64,000 bases of DNA from Lepidurus packardi (GCA_023053545.1 JAKZAN010000004.1:4464001-4528000); one strand, 5' to 3'; positions 23,271 through 34,417 are shown, counted from the first letter of the stretch. Notes: generated from the sequence alone by a model not told the origin. Made by a program: numbers and translations.

Positions 23271-23720
23271 TCTCTTACAGTTTTTTAGCTGCCTAGGTTA
23301 TTACTTAGTTTTGTAACTCATAAAGCAAATTTTCAGCAATAACCTTTTTCAGTGAAGATGAATTGTTGCGTAATTATTATGCTACACACAAAGAAAAGAA
23401 AACAATTAAGGATATAGTTTGTATAGTTTTGACCAGTTTTTAATAAAACACGTGAATCTGAATAACCCATGCTTTATGATACAGCTTTAGCCTAACAAGC
23501 TTGTATACATGCGCAACTTGGTCTCAACATGTTATCATAAACAAAACTTAATACAGAAACTAAGAAATCTTACAAGGACAAAAACGGATTTGAGACAGAT
23601 CTACTGCTGAACCTGTAAAATATGTGACCTGTTGCAATGTGCGTAACAAGATTTATTAATTTTATATAGGCGTGAGTTCCCTGCAGGTTTGTAGCATTGC
23701 TCTATACAGGAAGGCCTAAT

Positions 23721-24267
23721 TTAACCAAAAAAGAACGTGTTGAGGAAGCTAATGAAAGGGTTGTAGATAGAATTAATGGCGTAACCCACGGCTCCGTCAA
23801 CGGTGGTAGCGCCGCCAAATAGCGTTGGGAGCAGCGCGATAGGGATGAGACTGAAAATTTTTACCAAAATGGGTCCAATGATACTATTGATCAGGACATT
23901 GGAAATAGGGTACAAAATAATGGCCCAGTCAATTAGACGTAATTCCTCTAGCGTCTCCGCGGTTTCAAGTTTGTCGAGAAGCGTGCGAACGTTTCTGGCT
24001 ATTTCTGTAGCGTTGGTGGAAGGTTTTGGAAAAGCGAGAAAAGTGGTTGCAGGCGCTGGAATGAAGGGTATGTCTCTGATAAGTTCGTTGGAAAGTCCTT
24101 CCAGGTTGGCCAGTAACTTGGGGTCTGATCCTGAAAAAATAAACTGTATCAGAAACTTTTTTTCGTAAGTGAAATATTTTACCAGTAGATACATGGGCGA
24201 AAGTATTGACTTCGGCTTGTGACACTGCCAGGCCGCAAGTGAAGAGCAAAGCGACCACGAGTTTCAT
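23721..24267 (-). CDS. Secreted array protein D
   Basis: Unknown secreted protein of 164 residues. Exon 1 (24267-24183, 85 nt) encodes MKLVVALLFTCGLAVSQA and a linker; exon 2 is 24130-23721. The mature part begins GSDPKLLANLEGLSNELI and includes a NATEIARNVRTLLDKLE helix and the family signature LPTLFGGATTVDGAVGY, followed by the hydrophobic C-terminal stretch NPFISFLNTFFFG. There are no disulfide-forming cysteines in the mature chain. The long hydrophobic C-terminal half (ILINSIIGPIL-like and the signature) could associate with membranes or lipids. D and F are very similar over the whole gene and both flanks, so the duplication is recent. Function unknown. Confidence 0.82.
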
Positions 24268-24327
24268 CTTCGGAATCAGTGAAGTTTCTGACAATTTCGA
24301 ATATGTAGTTCTGAAACCAGGTCTTTC

Positions 24328-24336
24328 CTTTTTATG
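24328..24336 (-). promoter_or_regulatory. TATA-like box of array gene D
   Basis: CATAAAAAG on the minus strand, about 60 bp upstream of the start codon. The same variant occurs at the same place upstream of gene F. Confidence 0.5.
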
Positions 24337-24795
24337 CAGAATTCGTGGTAATTACAAATCTTACCTAAACAGGAACACGAACAGCTGTACGACTTATATC
24401 CGGTAATTACAACATGAGAAAAAAAGTCCCTCAGAATCGCTTCTAATTCCGTTTTCAAGAGTAGTTAAAAAATTTAATTTATAGATTTCAAGTTAATTGG
24501 AATGCTTCTTTTTAATTGGGTTTAATTGACATAATATGAAACGTGTCATTATTTTACTGACATTCCGTGCCTAAGATTTTTTATTTTCTAAGTAGTAAAC
24601 ATGTGTCTCGCATACTGGGTTTCAAGATTGAACAGCACCTTAGCTTAGTTTTTGATGCAAAACAATCACAAATGGCACTGGTGTCCTTTGTCAAGAGAAT
24701 GTATCAGAGCAAGAAGTAAAAGTAAAAGGGTTAGCTTGCAGAGGCAGAAATTCCCGTGTATTTGTAACATACCGTACCATATAGAAAACCATAGT

Positions 24796-25120
24796 TTAAC
24801 CAATGAGATATGTGTTGAGGACATAGATGAATGGATTGTATATGGAATAAATTATGTAATCCACAGAGGCATCAACGGTGGTAGACCCGCCAAATAGTGT
24901 TGGCAGCGCCGCAGCGGGGATGAGACTGACAACCTGGACCAATATTGGTCCGGCTATCAGGTTGATCAAGATGTTAAAAATGGGGAACGAAGTTGTAGCC
25001 CAATCTATTTGTCGCAAATCTTGCAGGGTTTCCGCGCTTCTGACTTAATTGTAGAACGTGCGAACGCTTGTAGCGAAATTTTTGTGTGCGAAAGCGTGCG
25101 AAATTTTTGCATTTTCATAT
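24796..25120 (-). pseudogene. Truncated secreted-family copy E with nonsense codon
   Basis: A near-copy of the 3' half of gene H (RQIDWATTSFPIFNILINL, LPTLFGGSTTVDASV). Where H has a GAA codon in TLYNEVKSAE, this copy has TAA. Upstream of that the similarity dissolves into short repeats and there is no leader exon. The rest of the frame is well kept, so the loss is recent. Confidence 0.8.
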
Positions 25121-25489
25121 CTCTGTTCCAGTTTTTTTATTGACTGAGGCGGGAACTGGGCTTGTTGCCTTTTATTCGTCAGTGGATGAATCTTTGTAAT
25201 TCCGGTTAAATCTATTAGATTCTAATCAAATCAATTCTCTTCCAATTATTTCACAATTTTGTCAAGAAATTCATTAACCAAATAGAGTTATATGCGGTTC
25301 GTTTACAGGAATTTGCTATACGGTAGTTTTCATATGATTTTAACTTCGCATAATTTCACACTACTTTCTTATCGCTTAGTTTTGTAACTGCTAAAGCAAG
25401 TTTTCAGCAATAACCTTTTGCAGTGAAATAGAAATGTTGCGTAATTATTATGCCGCATAAAAAGAAAATAAAACAATTAAGAATATTGT

Positions 25490-25580
25490 TCGAGAAACTA
25501 TAAAAACAATATCAAGTTGAACTTGATAGTTGAACTATAGTTTGAACTATAGTTAGTTGAACTATAGTTTTTATTGTTTT
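25490..25580. repeat. Palindromic AACTATAGTT cluster
   Basis: Three closely spaced copies of the palindrome AACTATAGTT or of TTGAACTATAG, flanked by arms related to AAACTATAAAAACAAT in inverse orientation. The matching position downstream of gene D lacks this block, so it is specific to the F-side copy of the duplication. Confidence 0.7.
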
Positions 25581-25874
25581 TGACCAGATTTTAATAAAAA
25601 CGCGTGAAGCTGAATAACCCATGCTTTATGATACAGCTTTAGCTTAACAAGCTTTTATACGTTCGCAACTTGTTCTCTAGATATTATCGTAAACAAAACT
25701 TAATACAGAAACTAAGAAATCTTAGAAGGACAAAAACGGATTTGGGTCAGATCTACTGTTGAACCTGTAAAATATAATAACCTGTTGTAATGTGTGTAAC
25801 AAGATTTATTAATTTTATATAGGAGTGAGTTCCCTGCAGGTTTGTAGCATTGTCTGTATACAGGAAGGCCTAAT

Positions 25875-26420
25875 TTAACCAAAAAAGAACGTGTTGAGGA
25901 AGCTAATGAAAGGGTTGTAGATAGAATTAATGGCGTAACCCACGGCTCCGTCAACGGTGGTAGCGCCGCCAAATAACGTTGGGAGCAGCGCAATAGGGAT
26001 GAGACTGAAAATTTGTACCAATATGGGTCCAATGATACTATTGATCAGGACATTGAAAATAGGGTACAAAGTAGTGGCCCAGTCAATTTGCCGTAATTCC
26101 TCTAGTGTCTCCACGTTTTCAAGTTTGGCGAGAAGCGTGCGAACGTTTCTGGCTATTTCTGTAGCGTTGGTGGAAGGTTTTGGAAAAGCGAGAAAAGTGG
26201 TTGCAGGCGCTGGAATGTAGGGCATGTTTCTAATAAGTTCTTTGAAGAGTCCTTCCAGGTTGGCCAGTAACTTGGGGCCTGATCCTGAAAAAATAAACTG
26301 AATCAGATTTTTTTTTTGTAAATGAAATATTTTACCAGTAGATACATGGGTGAAAGTATTGACTTCGGCTTGTGACACTGCCAGGCAGCAAGTGAAGAGC
26401 AAAACGACCACGAGTTTCAT
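25875..26420 (-). CDS. Secreted array protein F
   Basis: Unknown secreted protein of 164 residues, close paralogue of D. Exon 1 is 26420-26336 (85 nt, MKLVVVLLFTCCLAVSQA) and exon 2 is 26284-25875. It keeps the family signature LPTLFGGATTVDGAVGY and the C-terminus SFLNTFFFG. The short intron happens to be open in frame, so retention would add about 17 residues rather than stop translation. Differences from D are mainly substitutions in the first half (GSGPKLL, NMPYIPAP). Function unknown. Confidence 0.82.
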   Translation of the reverse strand: MKLVVVLLFTCCLAVSQAEVNTFTHVSTGKIFHLQKKNLIQFIFSGSGPKLLANLEGLFKELIRNMPYIPAPATTFLAFPKPSTNATEIARNVRTLLAKLENVETLEELRQIDWATTLYPIFNVLINSIIGPILVQIFSLIPIALLPTLFGGATTVDGAVGYAINSIYNPFISFLNTFFFG

Positions 26421-26480
26421 CTTTGGAGTCAGTGAAGTTTCTGACAATTGCACAATTGTAGTTCTGGAACCAAGGCTTTC

Positions 26481-26489
26481 CTTTTTATG
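26481..26489 (-). promoter_or_regulatory. TATA-like box of array gene F
   Basis: CATAAAAAG on the minus strand, same spacing and sequence as in gene D. Confidence 0.5.
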
Positions 26490-26499
26490 CAGAATTCGT

Positions 26500-27555
26500 G
26501 GTAATTACAAATTTCACCTAAACACGAACACGAACAGCTGTACGGCTTATATCCGGTGGTTTTGTTGGCTTGTAATTTATTATAATAACTTATTATTCTT
26601 ATATAATTTATTATTACTTGTTATTATAAATTGCAAGCAGATAAAATTGCTTGCGTTTCATTTTATATATGTAATTGTATGAACTATGTTGTCATTGTTT
26701 TTCAAAAGATTCGCTTGTTTTACCACCAGAAACGTTTCTTCGTTTCTGTTAATTTCGAATTTTCTTTTTCTGAAACAACAAACAGAATAACACGTTTCCT
26801 TCTGGCGTAAGCGGTAAAATATAAGAAAGGAGAAACGGAAGGAAAAGGAATTATACAGAATGAGACTGATATAGAACTAGATTGTTGTAACTGTTACGTC
26901 CAGGGAGGCAGTATCGCCAAGTAGTATCTGTTGTTACTAACTTTAGTGAACCCGCAACACAACCTTCGTACTATAAGGAACTTAGACTCTATTCGAGTAA
27001 CGTGAAAGGAAGACTAAACATAGAGACTTACGTTACAAACAAAGGGTACGAGGGGAAAAATGGGTGGTACAACAAAAAACTGAAACTCTAGTCATTTCCG
27101 AATTTCGGACTCAATACATCAGTATCGGCAGCAGCCCTCTTTATTTTATGTTTAATTCACTTCCGTTTTCTTGTTCCGTTTTGTTTTCCTTAATTTCAGA
27201 TCTACATTTGAAGAGAAGAACAGTAATGTATTCAATGACGCAAATTTATTGGTCTTTACTTCATGTAAGTTTTTAACTTGTTAGCCAATACAATTAGGTA
27301 CAGCATCTAATGCCTTGTGGTGTATTGCGTAACAAGCTTACACGCAACTTGTTGTCTACTCGCCATGGTCGAATCAAATTCACACATAACATGATAGAGA
27401 AACTAAGAAGCCTTAAAAGAAATAGACGAGTCGAGTTAATTTGGTAACGTGATGCATCAGTAGCTGCAGAACATAATCTATTAACTCTAAAGGCGAGTAA
27501 TGCTTGTATATTTGTAGCATTATTGTATACAGGAAACTGAAACTTAAACAAACAC
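26500..27555. other. Intergenic between array loci F and G
   Basis: AT-rich DNA with a TTATTATAA-rich stretch near 26570-26630. No gene is supported; the small open frame at 27064-27276 has no recognisable content. Confidence 0.4.
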
Positions 27556-28089
27556 CTACGCGATGAGAAAGTCAACGAAGGCATAGTAGAGAGTGGAAAT
27601 TATGTAACTGCCAGCGGCGGCAACGGTGGTAGCACCGCCAAATAGTGTTGGGAGCAGTGCGATAGGGATAAGAGTGACAATTTGACCAAAATGGGTCCAA
27701 CAGTCGCTTTGAACACGGCAGTAAAAGGAGGGTAGATGATCATTGCCCAGTAAGTTTGTCGCAAATTGTTTAACGTTTCTGTATTTTTATATTTGTCGAG
27801 AAGTGGGTGAAGGTTTCGGGCGATTTCTGCGTCATTGGTGTAAAGATTGGGATCATCGAGAAAGGTGGGTGAGGGCATCGGAAACTTGGGTATGTTTTTG
27901 ATAAGATCACTGAGAAGTTCGTCAAGTAGGGCTCGAGACTGTATGAGTTATCCTTACAAAAGAAAATGCCATAGAAACTTTTTTTTGTTTAATGAGATAC
28001 TTTACTGGTAGACGCATCGCCGGAGCAATGACTTCGGCTTGCAACACTGCCAGGCAGCAAGTGAAGAGCAAAGCGGCAACGAGTTTCAT
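27556..28089 (-). pseudogene. Secreted array copy G, one-base frameshift
   Basis: A family member with an apparent frameshift. Exon 1 (28089-28006) is 84 nt, one shorter than the 85 nt of all intact members, and encodes MKLVAALLFTCCLAVLQA. Frame is kept if exon 2 uses a shifted acceptor at about 27938 (CATACAG). The body is readable to GPILVK at about 27690. One base is then missing relative to D and F, so the conserved LPTLFGG signature continues only in another frame, which ends at 27556-27558. Either the gene is freshly dead, the protein has a changed C-terminus, or the base is a sequencing error. Confidence 0.7.
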
Positions 28090-28175
28090 GATGGAAATCT
28101 ACAGTGTTTATATCGATTGCATGACACACTCCACAGCCCATATACATATTTTTATATAAGAAATCTTGATAATTA

Positions 28176-28460
28176 CAATATGAGAAAAAAAGTCCCTTAT
28201 AATCGCTTCCTTCAGAAACTTTATTCAGGTTTTAAGAGTAATAACAAAATTTAATGAATAGATTTCAAGTTAATTGGAATGCTTCTTTTTAGTAGGTTTA
28301 AGTGACATAGTATGAAACCTGTCATCATTTTACTGACATTCCGTCCCTAAGATTTTTTATTTCCTAAGTAGAAACCAAGTTTTTCATACACTGGGTTTCA
28401 AGACTGAACAGCACCTTATCTTAATTACTGATGTGACACAATCACAGATGGCCCTGGTGT
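28176..28460. repeat. Duplicated upstream flank (matches 24411-24690)
   Basis: The region upstream of G is clearly homologous to the region upstream of D. Shared blocks include GAGAAAAAAAGTCCCT, AGATTTCAAGTTAATTGGAA and ACTGGGTTTCAAGA. The similarity resumes near 29150, where the downstream flank of H matches that of E. Confidence 0.85.
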
Positions 28461-28463
28461 TTG

Positions 28464-29150
28464 TTATTGTGTTGTGAAAGCCTTGCGTAAGAAAGTAAAA
28501 GAAAGAAACATAGCTAATTGCAGGCAAAATTCCTACGCATGTTTTGCTTCTGAAAAGTACAACTTATCACTACAGTTTGATGTAGAAGCACAATGTCAAA
28601 AATCGAGTCGTCGAACTTTGGGAGCAAGATTTTTCGAAAGCGGCTTGTCGGATTTGAAAGTAATCTAACACAAAAGTTTTTTTTATCAACTAGTGCACAA
28701 TCAAAGGACATTTTCCGGCTATTTTTTAGGCATTTTTAGATGTTTAGGCATTTTTAGGCGTTTAGTCATTTTTAGTCATTTTTAGACATTTTTAGGCTTT
28801 TTCACATAGTTGCAAGCTTGAGTTGCATGTCACTAATTTATTATTTATTGGAAAAGAAGGTGTATTGGTTATGTACTATCTGTTCGTATGTTCAAGTTTA
28901 CTGTCAAATAATTTTTTCACGAAATGTGCTGGTTTTAACGAAAAGTTTTTCTGAAATTCCCCATGCTAAACCGCGCCCATACCGAGCAAAGGTATACGGA
29001 GCCTTATAAGGCCTTATGACAGTGTAGAATAATTACTTTTAATTATAATAGGCTAATTCGCTATCGTCAAGACGGAATACTTCATTTATATTTTCTCTTA
29101 TTGAGATAGACAGTATTTAGTTTTTTCGTAATCGGTTATAAGTGACTGTC
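28464..29150. other. About 690 bp present only in the G-H spacer
   Basis: The D-E spacer runs straight from CTGGTGT to TTTGTCAAGAGAAT, whereas the G-H spacer has about 690 bp between the same words. The block contains a run of degenerate GGCATTTTTAG units at 28728-28800. No coding sequence or terminal repeats were recognised. It is either an insertion here or a deletion in the other copy. Confidence 0.6.
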
Positions 29151-29261
29151 ATTTGTCAAGAGAATATATCAGAGCAAGAAGTAAAAGTAAAAGGGTTAGC
29201 TTGCAGAGGCAGAAATTTCCCTTGTATTTGTAGCATACCGTACCATGTAGAAAACCATAGT

Positions 29262-29811
29262 TTAACCAAAGAGATATGTGTTGAGGACATAGATGAATGG
29301 ATTGTATACGGAATAAATTATGTAACCCACAGAGGCATCAACGGTGGTAGACCCACCAAATAGTGTTGGCAGCGCCGCAGCGGGGATGAGACTGACAATC
29401 TGGACCAATATGGGTCCGGCAATCAGGTTGATCAAGATGTTAAAAATGGGGAACAAGGTTGTAGCCCAATCGATTTGTCGCAAATCGTGCAGGGTTTCCG
29501 CGCTTTTGACTTCATTGTAAAGCGTGCGAACGTTTCTAGCTAGATCAGTGGCGTTTGTGCAAGGAACGATGGGTTTGGCGAAGTCAGGCACCGGAAACGT
29601 GTGATTGGAGATTAGTCCATTGAAAAATCCTTCCAGATCGAATGGAAACTTTTGTCTTGCTTCTTCTATACAAAGGATACAAACTGTAATTCTTAGCTGT
29701 TTTTTTTTTTTTAAAACAACGGATACCTTTAGACTCATTGTTGGTAGGGACGACTTTGGCCTGTGAAACTACCACGCAATAGGCGACGAGCAAAATGGCA
29801 AGAATATTCAT
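29262..29811 (-). CDS. Secreted array protein H
   Basis: Unknown secreted protein of 162 residues. Exon 1 (29811-29727, 85 nt) encodes the signal peptide MNILAILLVAYCVVVSQA; exon 2 is 29665-29262, again phase 1. The mature part begins EEARQKFPFDLEGFFNGLI, contains NATDLARNVRTLYNEVKSAE and the signature LPTLFGGSTTVDASVGY, and ends IYVLNTYLFG. It is an older branch of the D/F type and the parent-like relative of fragment E. Function unknown. Confidence 0.8.
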
Positions 29812-29871
29812 CTTAGAAATCTCAGATTGCTAGTGCACTTTAAGATACGTTTTACTAGCCATTACTACTCC

Positions 29872-29879
29872 CTTTTATA
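29872..29879 (-). promoter_or_regulatory. TATA box of array gene H
   Basis: TATAAAAG on the minus strand about 60 bp upstream of the start codon. Confidence 0.6.
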
Positions 29880-30204
29880 CTTAATTTTGCCTTTGCACGA
29901 AGCGCATGAACATCTGCGTTATTCGCCTGACTGAGGTAAACAAAAACTAATGAATGATCGCAACTTCCTTTGGATTGTGCAGCTTAGAAAATATGATGAA
30001 TTCTTTGTTTTTTGTGTGGTCTCGGGTCTGGACGGATTTTCTTGTATTACAAAGATGCATTCATTGGATAAAGTTAATCTAAGCCAAAGCAAGAAATGAA
30101 AACAGACCTTGCAAATAATTTGGTTTCAAGACAGTATTACTTCAATTTCTATGTTAATTGGAAGCGTAATTCATTTAAGCTTAATTGTGCGAAAATTTTA
30201 TTAT

Positions 30205-30208
30205 TTTC

Positions 30209-30246
<38 letters not shown>

Positions 30247-30260
30247 TATTATTATTATAG
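30205..30260. repeat. ATT trinucleotide microsatellite
   Basis: Some 17 near-perfect ATT units with one interruption (ACT), between the secreted array and the acyltransferase. Confidence 0.95.
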
Positions 30261-30664
30261 TAAAGTACTGAATTCTTTAAAAGTTCTGTTCCATGTGGGA
30301 TTTTCCGTGGAAATTATATGGACACTCTTAAAAGTTTGCTTTTCGTTGTCTAATGTTTGAACTTGGCGGGGGTTTTTTAGCCTCGCCTCTGTAGACTTTG
30401 ATCGTCATAGAGTTGTTTGTGTGCTTCTTGTTCGAAGCAAGTCAATGTGAGAAATTGGAAATCCGTAAGTATTTGCTTAGCAAGCAAATCTTTTTAAACT
30501 GCTATCTCTCATCGAATAAGATAACAGCTGCACCTCTGAATCAATGTCTATGTCTCTGGTGTGCTTTAGTCAAGAAAAGAGAGTATAATAGAAAGTTCCG
30601 GTGTTTCAAGGCTAAAGAAGCTGATTAATTAAAATCTATTCATTAACTCTGTAGGGAATTTGTC

Positions 30665-32261
30665 ATGTCTTTAATGCGTTATGCTCAGCTGACAGCCTCC
30701 TTGCCAGTAGCCGTGAGTTTCTTCATCTCAGGATTATGTATGAATGTAGTCCAGGGAATGCTGTGGCTGTGTCTCCGGCCTGTTAACAAATGGCTCTTCC
30801 GCAAGCTCAATTATTATTGCCTCTACACTATTTGGATTCGTAAGTTTTTGTATATATATTAATTATTATATATACCATACATATTTATAACTGTTAAGTG
30901 CTTTTTTTTTATAGAACTCGTATTTGTGGCCGAGTATTGGTCTGGTTCAGAATTGGTTGTCCACTGTAACGCAGAGCTATGGGAATTAATGGGCAAAGAA
31001 AACGCGCTTATGGTTATGAATCACTCGTATGAACTGGATTGGCTCATGGCCTGGGTTTGCTGCGAACAAGCTCGAATTCTAGGTGTATGTAGTTTGTCCA
31101 GCTTTGATTGGAATTTTTATGGCCTGTTATCTTTATATTCTAAACCGGTCTTTCTTTACTAGCATGCCAAAGCCATGATCAAAAAGACGCTGCAGATTGT
31201 CCCCATTTTAGGCTGGTCCTGGAAATTTGCCGAAGCAGTCTTCCTTGAAAGGAACTGGGACAAAGATAAGCTAGCGTTGGAAAATCAGTTGCATGAGTTA
31301 GCCACATACCCTGACCCTACCTGGGTAATTCACTTTTTTTTTTTATAAAAGTCAAAGTTTTAATGTAATGAATTGTCTTTATTTTAGTTGTTACTATTCG
31401 CAGAAGGCACGAGATACAGTCGCACTAAACATGAAGCTTCTGTAGAATTTGCCAAGAAAAATAGTCTCCCGATTTACGCCAATGTCTTGCTGCCTCGCAC
31501 CAAAGGTTTTGTTACAGTTTGTCGTGTCTTGCGGCATGATTTCGCGGCTATTTACAGCTGTACTATGGTCTTCAACACGTAATATACCTTTGCTAATCCT
31601 TTTAACTTCCCATAGTAATACTTTAAAGTAATCTTAATAATCTTGTAGGAAAGAGGGAGCTGAGCCTACGCTTTTGAACATGTTAATGGGTCGAAAAGTG
31701 TTGGCAGAAGTGTACATAAAGCGATCGCCAATGGTTAGTGTGCCCGAGGAGGAGGAGAAAGCCACCGGCTGGCTTTACGACGACTTCCGAGAAAAGGTTT
31801 ACAAGTCCTCTTTTGTTTTAATGTTTCAGGGAGTTGCAAAAGCAAAACTAATGGGTTTCTGGTAGGACGATTTGATCGGTGTCTACTCCAAAGAATGTCG
31901 GTTTCGATTTGACGACCCAGATATTGTCCCACATCACAAACCCAAGCGTGTGGCCTCCTTTGTACATACCACAATGTGGGCTAGCATAACCTTACCACCT
32001 GTGACAAGAGCTTTAACTAATCTGGTTGTGTCGGGCGGAGTCTGGGGCAATGTTCTTGGCGTGTCACTACTCTCTTCGGGTAATTTATTTGAAAAAGGAT
32101 TCTACTGCAGAAAATTACCTAAGTATTTTTCTCCTTTTTTCCCCATTTACGATGTGTGGTTGGGTTTATTCAACATAGCTGCATTTGCCATGTACAAGTT
32201 GGTGGGCTTGTCCAAGATTTCCGGAGCTTCTGCCTACGGCAAAACTGCCAAGACGGAATGA
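30665..32261 (+). CDS. AGPAT3: 1-acylglycerol-3-phosphate acyltransferase (AGPAT3/4-like)
   Basis: Membrane enzyme that acylates lysophosphatidic acid to phosphatidic acid in ER/Golgi glycerolipid synthesis. Six exons (30665-30839, 30915-31084, 31163-31324, 31388-31578, 31649-31796, 31866-32261) give 1242 nt and 413 residues. The catalytic HX4D box is NHSYELD in exon 2; the glycerophosphate-binding box is FAEGTRYSRTKHE in exon 4, followed by LPRTKGFVTV. Membrane segments lie at the N-terminus (PVAVSFFISGLCMNVVQGML) and near the C-terminus. The YGKTAKTE tail resembles the short polar tail of AGPAT3. AGPAT4 is an alternative name; the sequence alone does not separate the two. The junction at 31084 was placed at GGT|GTATGT to keep frame. 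Confidence 0.93.
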
Positions 32262-32637
32262 TTAAGAGAAAAGTCACCCAAGTTTCAACTAAAAAGCTGG
32301 GCTCAAATCCATAGTCGGAAATTCTGTCGGTTTTGTTAACAAAAAAGGACTGTCAGATGCACAACCTAAATTAAAAGCCTTGTGAGAGAAGAGGATAAGG
32401 CAAGAGAACTGTTTTCTCCTGTTTTTTTCGTATTGTGTGTTTTGTTTCTTAAGCAAAAACTTTGTGAAGTCAAGTTTACAAATGTTGTTAAACGGTAGCC
32501 AAGGAAAGTTTTTTTTTTGCAACGGGTTGTTTATTGTTTTCTTCCCATTACGCGGAGACAAAATGATACACAATGCCAAGTGCCTGCCTTAGCAAAACTT
32601 TCGTTCTTTTTTTTAACAAACGTAGGATCAATAACGT

Positions 32638-33505
32638 TTAGTACTTGGGGGATTCGTACTTGGGAGCTTCGTACTTGGGCTGAAAGAGCAAAAGTTAACG
32701 TTGGTCAGTAATTTTTCTTTATTATTCTAGTTCAGATTTGTACCTTGTAAACGGGGGCAGCGTAGGAAGGAGGTTGTGGTTTGTACTCTTGCTTGTATTC
32801 GGGCTCTTGATAACCGCCATGGTTGTATTCGAAATAGTGCTCACCTTGTCCACCATAAGCGTCACCCCATTTGACCTAGAATTTCAATAAGTTAAAGCTA
32901 ACTACATGAATAGTCATATTAATTACAAGACATAGCACACAGTATAGAAGTTTGCCTCTATATCTAGGCGATATATAAGCAAACCTGTATATCGTGTGAC
33001 ATAGTGTACAAATGATCCTTGGATCTCAAAAATAACAAAGGAATTAATACTAAATTAATTCAGTACCGAAGAAGGTACGGATAGATAGTTGTAATGTATC
33101 AATCAATGAAATCAAGCAATTAATTTACCTTAGTACGGAAACGCGAGTCCTTGGCTTGTTCGAACCGGGAAGTGAAGTGGCTCGGATTTCCGCGGTTGTA
33201 CCCAAATTCATACTCGTGCTCGTTGGGAATGTTAGCGTACTGGAAGTAACCTTCCGGTTTCTTTTCGTAATTACTGTTGCTCTTCCAGTTCTCTCCGTCA
33301 GCCCAAACAGTGGCCAGTACAGCCACTAAAACGATTCCGCTCTAAACAAAAGATTGTTCATTTAATAAAACAAGTTTTCTAGAATTATCACTTTCAAAGT
33401 TAGTTCACACAATTTTTCACTCTATTGCGGATAAGTATTTAAGTCACGTTAATGTAAAAAGGCAATGTATGTGTAAAAAGCACAACTTACCAAGAAGATT
33501 TTCAT
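32638..33505 (-). CDS. Cuticle-like secreted protein 1
   Basis: Secreted structural protein of 133 residues, probably of the exoskeleton. Four exons: 33505-33491 (five codons, MKIFL), 33341-33129, 32875-32744 and 32679-32638. The first intron cutting the signal peptide after a few codons is typical of arthropod cuticle protein genes. The mature core has HEYEFGYNRGNPSHF, FEQAKDSRFRTK and VKWGDAYGGQGEHYFEYNHG, an arthropod cuticle domain that is aromatic, Gly-rich and cysteine-free. It ends in two PKYE-type units. It is the tandem paralogue of the next gene. The domain differs from the classical Rebers-Riddiford consensus, so I leave it unnamed. Confidence 0.82.
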
Positions 33506-33559
33506 GGTAGGACTGTTGGATGAACAATGCTGACTTGCTATCGAGTAAGCCGGCCTTAA

Positions 33560-34417
33560 GTACCCAGTCAGGTCTGTCCATATTCCGCATAATCCAGTCA
33601 TACGAGGAAGGTGCACCTATTTAGCGCTACTGCGGTAATGAGCCTCTAACCCATCAGAAAGTCGTAGGGGGGAAAAAATAAGCAGGTCACTTTCAGGCAA
33701 ATCCCTCAAGCATGCTATAATTTGACATACAGTTGGAGTTAGGAAGCAGAAAAACATGTAGACGTAACCACATCTGTTGGTCCTTCGTAGGTAACCCACA
33801 CGCAGGAGAGTAAGAAGCTTACGGCATTTTAGGGCAAAGAAAGAGAAAGAGAAACAAAAATACACAAAGAGTTGCATGAAAAAAGTGTTCGTTGAACTTG
33901 AATTGACATCCTTTTTCCCTCTGGCGTGTGCGAATCTTTGCCATTCTCATGTTTCACTTTACCGTGATTGAGTGACAGAACGTGCTTTATAGAGTAAGGT
34001 AAAAAGAAGAAGAATCCAATGAAGTGAGAGCAAAAGCGACTACTATTAGCAAAAGGGGCAATAAGGAAGTTGTTGAAACAAAAGGAGTCAAATAGAGGGC
34101 ACATAAACACTAGATTTTCATGGCTCAGCAACAAAACCATTTAGTCTCCTCGAGGGTAGCAAAGTTAAGTGACCTGCTTTTCCCGTTTTCTCCAAACGAA
34201 CCTGTCATGAGCATCTGCCGTGGCCTATATGATCTGTTGGCTTACTTTGAATCTATAGTACGAGATAAAAATCGAGACGTTGTAATTGAGGACACAGCAA
34301 ACTGAGAAAATTGGGGTTGAAAATTGGTCTTTATTTATCTCTCCACATGAATACAACTGACCAGCAGGAATACAATTCATACCATAACTTAGAATATTTC
34401 TAATCGTTCTAAGCGTT
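33560..34417. other. Intergenic between the two cuticle-like genes
   Basis: Promoter of cuticle-like gene 1 on its left side (a weak TACTTAAG near 33550) and no gene that I can support. Short frames on both strands here have no recognisable content. Confidence 0.4.

Noticed and set aside
24652-24897. + strand frame with VEDIDEWIVYGINYV, also at 29142-29363
   Set aside because: Seen twice only because the secreted-family genes are duplicated; it is antisense to their conserved C-terminal exon.
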